Source of the DNA: Owenia fusiformis
Lineage: Eukaryota; Annelida; Polychaeta; Sabellida; Oweniidae
Direction of reading: 5' to 3'
Assembly (NCBI GenBank): GCA_903813345.2
Contig: CAIIXF020000008.1
Location: 36,604,867-36,668,866 of the forward strand
DNA length: 64,000 bases
Shown: positions 9,395 to 21,300 of the stretch, one piece after another
Layout of the letters: every line of letters starts with the position of its first letter
Numbering within the stretch: position 1 is the first letter of the stretch
Notes under the pieces: generated by a model
Seen by the model: only the letters and a program-made list of their open reading frames with translations
Database searches by the model: none
What the model was told of the DNA's origin: nothing
Position numbers and translations under genes: made by a program

Positions 9395-12300
9395 ATGCCA
9401 CATTTTCGAGACCATGTTCCCATACTTGCTGCTGTTGGAGCTGGACTAGTTGTTGGAACCAGTATCACCGTCATTTATTACAAGTTATCGCGGAATGTCT
9501 CACGTCAACTGAGTGAGCTCACAGAAAGTGTCAATCGGCTTCAGGTACAACTAAGCGAGCTACAAGAACATATTTCCATATGTGGATCAATGGTTGGATC
9601 TCTACCTGCAACACCTATGCGAAGTCCTGGATCAACATCTAACCATGAAGCATTTTTACTATCAAGTCCACCAAAGCCGAAAGTTGTCCGCCAATTATCG
9701 AGTGACGATGATGATGACAAGTTTGAGGATACATTTGAAACGTGAGTAAAAATATTCTTTATAACCATATTCGAAGTGAGCAAAGGGAAACAATATGATG
9801 TTACGTAAAGGACAAAAAGCTGGTGACAAAAATCAAATAAGATTAGCACCATTGATCCGAGCTGAGGTCATACACAGAGCCACTTCTGATCACTTACATT
9901 GCTTTATTTCTATCGTTGGTTATGAAACATACATTTCACATCAGAAAGTAATGGACTAGACAGTGTTTTTCAATATACCATAAATCAAGAAGCAACTCAT
10001 CATTATCCACATTCCTTTATTTGCTTCATTGCACCTGACCCACACAAAAATCATTTCATAATCATTAGCTAATGATTATTGAATCCTTCAGGAATTAATC
10101 AGAAAACCTGAAGAATTTAAAAGCAACGTCTGATTAGTTTCTGAATAATTAATTGAATTGTTTCTGAATGATTAATAATCTGAAAAGTTACTGAATAATT
10201 AAAGATTTGTTTCTGAATGATTAACTTGGAATTTTTTATTCCGAATTGTTACTGAGTGATTAACGATTTGTTTCTGAATGATTACCTAAAAGTCCATGAT
10301 TTAGAATGAGAAACCCCACATTGGCAGACGTTAAAATTTGGTTAAGATGTGAGAGAATTATTTGTCTAATAAAAGTGAGCATAAACAACCTGAAGGGTGG
10401 CTAGACTATCTTGAAACTTGATCAACATAATCATAAAGGTATGTAGAACATGTTTAGATTGAAACTTATTCATATTTATCTCTACTATTCTAATGAATTT
10501 GAATTCAAGATATTTTTTTTGAATTTGATCAATTTTGGGTTGTTCCCCATACATGATTAGGCACAAACACTCATTTTAGCCCTAGGTTTCTGAGCAGATA
10601 AATATAAATTAATTTGGAGTATATGTCACCTCTATATGAGCATGTATTAGTCAGAATAATACAAGACAGCTCCAGGAGAGGCAACAGGGTCTTGATAAAG
10701 AAGAAAATGAGTCAGATAACCTGAATAATTACTGAATAATTAACGATTTGTTTCTGAATAATTAACAGTTTCTTTCTGAATAATTACCGATTTGTTTCTG
10801 AATAATTATTGATTTGCTTCTGAATAATTAACTATTTGTTTCTGAATAATTACTGAATGATTACTGAATGATTAACGAAGAAAGAAATCAGTGTTTCATT
10901 AAATTCACAATCATTAGCTAATGATTACCCTGAATGATTATCTCATTTGCATGTCAAATTGCTATACTATTTGTTACCTATTTGTTTCATAATCATTAGC
11001 TAATGATTACCCTGAATATGTATGCTATTATTTTGACCTGGGGAATTATCAAGATTTTGACAATGTAAGATTGCAATTTATTGTGGGAGATTTAAATCCA
11101 ACACAACTAATGATTTGATTACATTGAAAAAATATGGAATACATAATTTGCTATCTACCAAAGTGTTCTCCCCAGGATTTTTTCTGAAGTGGGTGCACAT
11201 TTCATGATTTTATAATTTAGACCAAATTTTTCAAAATACATGTATGCCTATTTTTCATGATTTTTCTCATTTTCTAGTGGGTGCAAATGGATTCTCAGGT
11301 GGATGCAAGCCTATTTTCAAAATCTCAAGTGGGCACAGTGCCCACTTGCTTTAATGCTGGGGAGATCACTGTGTAATCATTTATCAAATACATGAAGCTT
11401 ACGTTATTATCATTTAGATACAAATACAACTTACAAAAGTGGTGGTGCTATTTTATTTTATTTTTACACCTTTTCCCGCCCCTTAGTCCTTACCCTATCC
11501 ATGTGGATTACATCCACTTATTCTAGTCACTAGAATGCATATATTTTAAATTAAGACTCTGGTCTTAATGGAATGTCTTCTTTATTAAATTAACAAAGAA
11601 CCATTGTGCAATATTATGCAGAAATTCATTCATATTTTAAGTGCAAAACTTTTATATATTTCAGATAAATAAGTTTTATGTGCTCTAAACCTGTGGGCTC
11701 TGGTAATCTCAGGGAGTTATACAAAGGATTTTTTTAAAATACATGTATCATGTCAGAGAAGCAAAAATATGAGGGGCCAAACCACAGTACCATGACTTTT
11801 TTCTTCTTAAATTCGTTATTTCCACCCACACTTGTTAATAGTTAGAGTTGCATAATCGTCATGTTCCACCAATTTGATGTTTTGACCCACTATACTTAGA
11901 TCTAGTATTATAGCCTCTCCCCTCCCCTGTAAACCCCCCTTATATACTTTCTTATAAAAAACGAGCGACCCTAATTATATTTGTATTAACTGTTTTATCA
12001 TGTAACCTTATATTATAATGTAAATCTAAAACTTGAATAAATGTACAGATGTATATATAAAAAAATTTCCAACAAATCACATAACTAACATCATTACAAA
12101 TTGCTCATCAGACCATTGTTCAATTTTTACTCAACTCGATGTACTATTAAATAGAGAGGAAGATCAATTTAAACTTATTTGGAAATATGATACTGCAAAT
12201 AAAGATGCTTTGAACCTTGAAATTGAAAAAATAAACTGGGCTAATTTTTTTACTCAAAACCATGATATGAACACTTTAAATGATCAATTTACTGATACAA

Positions 12301-15300
12301 TTCTTACCATCTTTAAAAAGCATATCCCTCACAAAATGAAAAGAATTAAAGCGAATGATCGACCTTGGTTCAATGAGAGTATATCTCATGCGATTCAGAA
12401 AAAGAAAAAACTCTATGTTAAATTCAAGAAAAGCAATCTTCCTGAACATTATACAGCATATAAGAATCAGACTGAAGCTGTCAAGAACCTTATTTTAGAA
12501 ACCAAAGCAAAATTTACATCAGATCAAATAGAAAGTCTAAATGGAGAAACACATGCAAGTGACAAATTTTGGCAACTTATAAAAAAGTTTTTAGGTAAAA
12601 AATTTAGCTCGCCTATTCCTACCATAGAAAACCCTTTAACTGGAACTACCTGTTTGACCAGTCAGGAGAAAGCTACTGAATTTCAAAAATATTTCTCTAA
12701 CATGTATCACTTAGAACCAGATGCATTGAATAATGATATTCATTTTCCTGACAGATGCAATAACAAATTAGAGAACATTGACTTTGACCAACAGGAAATT
12801 ATCTCTATAATTAAGGATCTTGACCCCTCAAAAGCAAATGGTCCAGATGGAGTTACAATAAAAATGCTCCAGCTATGCAGGAATACTATTTCTGTGCCAC
12901 TTAATTTACTTTTTCATAAAATTTTGACCACAGGTAATTTTCCCCAGAACTGGAAATTAGGGGATATCTGCCCAATATTTAAAAAGAATAATAAGAATGA
13001 CATAAGAAATTATAGACCTATATCTCTTCTCAGTATTACTTCCAAAATATTAGAGCGAATTGTCTACTCTAAGATGTACGAACATTTAATTGAAAATAAC
13101 TTATTGTATAAATACCAGTCCGGTTTTTTGAAAGGGCACAGCAATGAGTTACAACTGTTAGCCATCCAAAACCTAATTTGGCGCAATTTTAGCGACGGCA
13201 ATGATACACGTGCAATTTTTTTGGATATTTCGGCCGCGTTTGACCGTGTCCCCCATTACCTTCTTCTAAAAAAGTTGAAAGCGTATGGATTTTCAGGAAA
13301 CTTATTAGTTTTTCTAAAATCTTATTTGACTGATAGGAGTGTCAAAGTAACTGTGAATGGCAAATGTTCTGACACCTCTCCTAGCAACTACATAAACTGT
13401 TCTGTGCCTCAGGGAAGTATTCTCGGACCTTTGATGTTTCTCCTCTATATAAACGACTTACCCGACAACCTGACCTCAGAGTGCTTTATTTACGCAGACG
13501 ACACCTCCCTCTTTGTACCTACTTCCCCAAACAATCCGCAGTCTCATATAAAAATTCAAAATGATCTAAAAAAAATCGAAGCCTGGTCTAAACAGTGGAA
13601 ACTAGATTTTAAACCAGAAAAGAGCAGAGAAATGACCTTTTCTAAGAAAAATAATCCAATCTATCCACCAGTTATCTTAAATGATAAACAAATTGAAAAA
13701 ACTGACATTCATAAACACCTAGGCTTCATTTTTGATAAAAAATTAAGTGGGTCAGCACATATAAATTCTATCTGTGCAAAAATCCAAACAGCTCTTAACC
13801 CCTTAAAAGCACTTAAGGGTAGACTAAAATCAAAACAATTAAATATTCTCTATACAGCTTATATTCAGTCCTTATTTGATTATTGTGATATCCTTTACGA
13901 CTGTGCTCCTATTTGTGACCTTAACAGACTTGACAGTCTCCAGTACCAAGCTGGTCTAATAGTCTCTGGTGCTCTCCCAGGCTCCAGCACTTCCAAAGTA
14001 CTTAACATTTTGAACTGGTCCACCTTAACTGAGAGGAGGATCCTCCACTTTAAAACAATTATGTACAAAGCCGTGAACGATTTAACACCTATTTATACTG
14101 TTATATCTCAGATATATTTAGGCCATTCATAAACCCTCAAGCAAGATTGTTAAGGAAATCTCGAGATTTCACTATCCCTATTCACTATCCACATAAGTCT
14201 CCAATATACAAAATGATGAACCTATGGAATGATCCAGGATCTGTTCCCTTGGAACAAAAGCTCTTGCCAACTATTGCATCTTTTAAAAGAACACTTAAAT
14301 TAAATTTGTTCCCTGGTGTTGTTTCAACAATTTGTTTAAAATTAACTCGTCAACAAGAACTTTATCTGAATAGAGCCAGGGTAGATTTAATTTTAAAAGC
14401 CCAGCTCAAAGCCCACAATTGGAGCTCAGTTGAGTCATCAAATTGTTTATGTGGTTCCCCTGAAACTTTTCCCCACTTCTTTTTCAAATGCCCTCTGAAA
14501 GAACAACAAAGAAATAAATTAATAATACTTTAGGGATATATGGGGACTTATTAACTCATTTCAGAACTCAGCAAGACAAAATTCACTTTTTTCTTTTTGG
14601 GGATCCATCATTAACCCAATTAGAAATGGATAATCTTTTTTCACTGGTTGCGAATTATCTCATTGAAAACACAACCAGAATCTAAATATTTTCCTGCCTA
14701 TGACCTGTTTCCATTTTTCAACATACTACCCCTCCCCCAGGATATCAGCAGCCCTCCTATCTTTTGTTTCATTGCAAGGCATTCTACCATTTACAGGTGA
14801 CATCCAGGTTAAAATGAATATTGTACTTTATTGTTTAATTATATAAGGGGACATCTAATGCTTACAGCGCTTTGCCCCTTGTAATTGTATCTAAATGACT
14901 TGTGCTTACAATAAATATGAAAGATGATAAAAAAAAATTACAAATTGATGAACCAAAATCAAACTGTTGATAAGAGTAACTTCAACTGACTACTTGATAT
15001 TTTTCAGTGAAGAAATGTTACTTGGAAAACAAGCTAAAATTAAAGCAGACAGCAACATCTACAAGCAGATTGACAAACAACTGGAATCCAATGACACTGA
15101 CAAAGCCAAGGCTTACCAGACACTCTGTGATATGAGAGACCAGGTAAATGTTGTTTTTAGTTTTAGTTTGCATGTGAACTGCCAAATACTTTTATATGTC
15201 GAACCACTAACAGGGGTCTCATTAGCAGCGGGCAACAGGCGATTTTCACCAGTTGTTTCCACATAATCGCTTCATAATTACTTTTGGGACAACCCTCATA

Positions 15301-18300
15301 TTTGTACATTTGTATCAGAGTTTAGCCAATGCTCTCTATATTATTAGTTAAATAGAGGTACAAATCAGAATACACGATGCAGCATTCAGCTAAAATAATG
15401 ATATAATAATATAATTAATTGACATGCATTCATGCTAATATTAACTCCTTCTCAAGAAGTCTCGACTGTGATGTTGATTAAGAAAGCAGTTGGGGGCAAT
15501 GATCTCCTGGAATCAAAGTAATTGAGCACATATTGTACCACACTGCTGTGTTGAGAATTGGAAAATTACCAAGATGAAAAACCATCACATGTAATAGAGT
15601 TCTTCACAAGATGTGATGCCTAGATTCATGAGTAATTGTTCATTTTAAGCAACTGGTTGGTGGCCATTTTGATTTGGCAGATCTGCCAAATTGTTAAAGG
15701 CCACCAAATTAAGTAGCCGCCAAATTCCCCAGTAATTTTAGTACCATGTAAATAAGAACCATTAGTGTGTTGTAATATTGCAAGTCTGCCAAATTAAGTA
15801 GCTGCCAAATGTTCAAAACAGCAAAACCGCCAAAATAAGTGGCGCCAAATTAAGATGAAGTACAGTATTCAAACTAATACAGGCTGTGGATGCCATGCAA
15901 TGAAATACAATAGAGTTCAGGGGCGGATCTGGGAACCAACTGGGGGGGGCAAACTTCTGGTCTGAGAAAAAAACTTCAGCGCTTGCGGTGAAAACAATTT
16001 TGGGCCCCTAAAACCAAAACTTTTGAAAATTTGAGGCCCATTTCCTTCAAAATTTGGTTTAGAATAAAAAAAAGGCCCACTTTTTTTTGGCTCAAAAATT
16101 TTTTGGGCCCAATTTTTTTTTCTGGGCCCACCCAAGGGGGGCCCCAGATCCGCCAGTGGAGTTGCCATTCCAAATTTTATTTCAATGATCCCCTGACTTA
16201 ATGTTCAAATGAACCTTTGTAAGTGGGACACCTCTTAAGTTGAACTGTTTTGAGAACATTTTGTTTTTTCATTCCAGCACCAACAGGATACTGAGTTTCT
16301 ATGGCGACTAGCTAAATCTACATACCAGATGTCACAAATAGAGGGAGCCAATGGTAACAAAGAGCGCCAAAAAGAACTGGTGTACGAAGGAAAAAATATT
16401 GCCTTCAATGCATTAGACATTAAGGAAGATGACGCAAATATACAAAAATGGTAACCTAACATTCTTCAAATAGCATTTGCTGAATTTTATGCTTTCATTT
16501 GTACCTGGCATTCATTTTATTATGTCCCCATCACATAGTGTGGGGCCATATTGTCGGCCTAGGCGCGTCCGTCTGTCTGTCCGTCTGTCCATCTGTCTGT
16601 CCGTCTGTCCGTCCGTACGTCCAGCAGTTTTCTCCAAAACCGCTACAGATATCACCTTCAAATTTTCAGGGTTAACTTATGAGTGCATACAGATGTGGAT
16701 GAAAAAAAATTAACTCGATACCTACTTCCTGTCGGCCATTTTGAAGTCAAATGCTAAAATCCTTGTCTGCAAACTTTAAGAAAAACGGCTTCACAGTTGC
16801 TTTTAAAACTTTAACATCTTGTTCAGCTCACTTCATTCTAGATCTGATTAGGTTTTGGACCTGTTAGCTCAGTCATGTCAGCCATTTTGAATGTTTTAAG
16901 AAAAGTTAGCGCACGATAATACTTTGTATCATATTGAATGGTGTTTTTCAGTTTTCATACTTTAACTTTTTAGTAGCTTTATAAATAATTTCAGGTGTAC
17001 TTTGTTGTAAAAGCTTAAGTTATTGTTAACAGTAGTTATATGTGATAATTTTGTAAAAAGATTTCAGCAAAAACTCATAATCACTTTTTTATTGTCGGCC
17101 ATTTTGGATTTCTCCGTCCTAAAATCTTGTCTGTAAAGTCTTGTCTACGCGTTTTCAGGTGAACCATTTGGTAGATCAATTTCAAATTTTCAGGGATGAT
17201 TCTTAGTATGAAAATCTAGAACTGATTAGTTTTTGGGCATTCTGGGTAAATGTCAAGGCAGCCATTTTGGATTTTCTGTCCTAAAATCTCGTCTGTAAAG
17301 TCTTGTCTACACATTTCCAGGTGAACTGTTTGGTAGATTAATTTCAAATTTTGAGGGATCATTCTTAGTATGAAAATCTAGAACAGATTAGTTTTTGGCA
17401 TTCTGGATAAATGTCATGGCAGCCATTTTGGATTTTCTGTCCTCAAATCTTGTCAGTAAAATCTTGTTTACATGTTTTCTGGTTAACTGTGTGACAGATC
17501 AATTTCAAATTTTCAGGGGTGGTTCTTAGTATGAAAATCTAGAACTGACTAATTTTTTGGCATTCTTGGTAAATTTTAAGGTGGCCATTTTGGATTCTCC
17601 GTCCTCAAATTGTGTCGGTAAAGTCTTGTCTACTCATTTTTAGGATAACCATTTGACAGGATCACCCATAGGTGGGGACATATTGTACACATTTGTGTTC
17701 TTGTATTTAGACTCTTATTTAAGGCAATGACAGCAGCTACTTTAAGGATCATTTAAATCTTTTTTGCATCAAAACTTTATATTTATTTCTCCTTTTCAGA
17801 GGATAATTTGCTAGACTCTGATATTCAGGGTATATACAGTAAAACCAGCCTTAGTGAACACCTCACTTTAGTCAACAAGTGTGTCTAGTGAAAACCTCTT
17901 CTCAGCACATACTTCACCGATTTCTGTATAAAATCACCTCTCTGTAGTGAACACCTACTTACAGTGAACATATTTTGTGGCTCTATAGGTGTTCGCTGTA
18001 AACAGGTTTACTGTACATTTAAACTTCATGGGTTGTTTCATAAGCCAAATATCATGGTCTCTATTTACAAATGCATTTCTTTTAAATAATCAAAGTTTTC
18101 TATTTTAACTTTCAGGTGTGCTATTACATTAGGGAAGGTAGGAGACTATGAATCTATGCAGGATAAAATACTTAATGGTTTCAAGTTCAAAGAGCACATT
18201 GAGAGAGGTATTGAGATCGACCCTCTTGACCCCTCTCTACATTATCTGCTGGGACGCTGGTGCTATGGGGTAAACATTTTTAATTTTTTTTTTTTTATTT

Positions 18301-21300
18301 ATTTCCAAACACAATAGAAATGGTAACAGTTATAAATCTAATGAAAACCATAGAGTTGATTATGTTTTATTCATGGTTTATTGAGTAATTCAGTGGGCCT
18401 GTATTATTAAAATCCATTCATTATAATTGCAGGATAGCATATCTTATTATATATACAGAATATCAGCTAATTTTGAGTGATATCATCAATGAGTTGATTT
18501 CAAATATCAACACAAGTAAGTGAAGCAAATGAATGTTGATGTTCGATATCTACATGGTGATAAAGTGATGTTACAAAAAATGATCTGATCAGCTGCATAT
18601 GGGGCTGATAAATGACTTTCTGAAAAATATCATGCAGATGTCCAGAAATATAACTTATTGTATAGATAACACTATAATCGTTGGATTTTGTGAACAATAT
18701 TGGTCAATTCAGAAGCTCTAGTAAAAAAGCTTTAACATGATAAGGGAATGGAATTGATGGATCAGTTCATCTGATTTTACATAGAATTGTTATTGTTTAT
18801 AGGGTTTGGTATTTTTCTAATGTTTGTTTTGAAGGTCCGATCCATCCCAATATTTCAAATTGATGGATAAAAATAAAAATTATTTGATTTCCAGGTTTTT
18901 GAGCTGAGCTGGCTGGAGAGGAAACTAGCAGCTACATTATTCGCCACCCCTCCTACCTCCACTTCTGAAGAGGCCCTTAAGCATTTTCTACAAGCACACA
19001 AACTTGCCCCAACACAATGGAAAGAAAATATGTTATTCATAGCAAAGGTATTTATATTTAATAATACATGTATCAGGCATAATGGTTTTGCATTTTTATG
19101 ATTTGAATAACTGGGAAAATGAAATGAAAATGTTTTGAATTATAATAAGCCACACAAGATGAAGCTGTGATCTCCACAGCATTAAGGCAAGTGGGCACAG
19201 CACCCACCTGAGATTTTGAAAATAGGCTTGCACCTACCTGAGAATCTATTTGCACCCACTTGAAAATAAGAAAAGTCATCTAAAATAGGCATATTTTGAC
19301 CAATTTTTGTCTGAATTGTGAAAATTAAAAATTTGCATCCACTTCAGAAAAAAACCTGTAGAGATCATTGAAATGCATGTATTTACATTAAATGCATGTA
19401 AAAATGCATTTTCAGCCAAACCGTTAAATGGATTACTTTTTAGGATGACCATTTTGGATTTTCTGTCACAAAATCCTATCTACAAAATTTTGTCTACACA
19501 TTTCCAAGCAAACTGTTATATGAGAATTTACAACTTTACACAATTCACAATAATTATATAACAACAAACTACTCAATCATTATATTTATTGCCAAATCTT
19601 ATTTTGTTCAAGGGTGCGATATTGTTCACCCTGTGTCTTGTTATCGCACCCTAAGGTGCTATATTGTAATCAGTTTGCCGGGCGGGCGGGCGGGCAGGTG
19701 GGCGTCCCGAATAATCTTGTCTACAGGTTTCCAGCCAAACCGTTTGAGGGATTCATTTGAAATTCTCAGGGATGTTTCTACCTATGAAAGTTTAGGACTG
19801 ATTAGTTTTTCGGCATTCTTGGTAAATGTTAAGGTGGCCATTTTGGATTTTCCGTCCTAAAATCTTGTCTGTCAAGGCCTGTCTACAGGTTTCCAGCCAA
19901 ACCGTTTGAGGGATTCATTTGAAATTCTTAGGAATGTTTCTACCTATGAAAGTTTAGAACTGATTAGTTTTTCGACTAAAATCGTGTCTGTGAAGGCTTG
20001 TTTTAAAAAATAAAAAAGAATTTCCCATTGAGAGCAATGTTAAATTAAAACATTTTTTTCTTATTTACATCATTCTGTTTCTTATTTACATCAATGACAT
20101 TGTAATGACATCTTCTATATTGAAATTTGTTATCTTTGCTGATGATACAAACCCACGCCCGGTGATCGTGAAAATGGGACGGAGGGGGGGAGCAGGCAAT
20201 TTCCGCTAGAAAATCTGGTAAAATTATTTTTTCCAGACAGAGTTTACGATTGAATTGCAAATTGAATAAGCGTACGGTATGATAAAATATGTTAGGTATT
20301 CTAGGATTATTTTTCAACCAATACTCTTTTAAGATATAAGATCTATTAAAAAAGGCGCAACGCAACCAACGTGCAAAAGTCAAAGTTTTTGCTATAAATC
20401 AAGCAACAATGGACTACACGACCTGTAATAAATACTTGTAAGTGATGTTATATCTAAATTAATGTCATTGCTGAATTTATAAAATAAGTTTCCATACGTA
20501 AAATAAAAAATAATCGAAAATAATTAAAATGGGACGGAGGGGGGAGGGGACGGAGGGGGGGAGTAATAATTCTATAAAGTGAAACAACTTCACACGAATT
20601 CTTGTATTTGAAAAATGAACTCATTAACTTAGTAAGAAACTGGATGATATACCCCTGGAGACTGAAAAATGGGGACATTTGGAGTAAAAGGACTTAAAGT
20701 CGCGAAACATCTCTAATCATGTCTTATATACATATTGCTCCCCCCCCTCCATCCCCTCCCCCCTCTGTCCCAAATTCATTATTTTCGATTATTTTTTATT
20801 TCACATATGGAAACTTATTTTATAAATTCAGCAATGACATTAATTTAGTTATGATAACATCACTTACAAGTATTTATTACAGGTCGTCCAGACCATTGTT
20901 GCTTGATTTATAGCAAAAACGTTGATTTGTGCCTGTTGATGGCCTTGCGCCTTTTTTAATAGATCTCATACCTTAGATGCGTATCGTTTCAGAAATAATC
21001 CCAGAAAACCTAACATATTCTACCATACCGTGCGCCTATCCATTTAGCAATGCAATGGTAAACTTTTTCCCCCCCCCTCCGTCCCATATTCACAATCACC
21101 GGGCGTGAAACCTTCTCTGCTCACATAAAAACCTAAGTACTCTCACTAATCAAGTCAACTCTGAATTAGAAAATCTTGACGAATGGCTATGTGCAAATAA
21201 ATTATCGCTTAATATAGAAAATCAAAATTCATGATCTTTCATCCACACAAATTAAAAGAATCTGAAATAAAAATGCTAAATATTAAAATTAGAAATAACC

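Noticed and set aside
16477-16713. 78-codon frame through the GTCC repeat
   Set aside because: It is microsatellite and repeat monomer inside RMDN intron 3.
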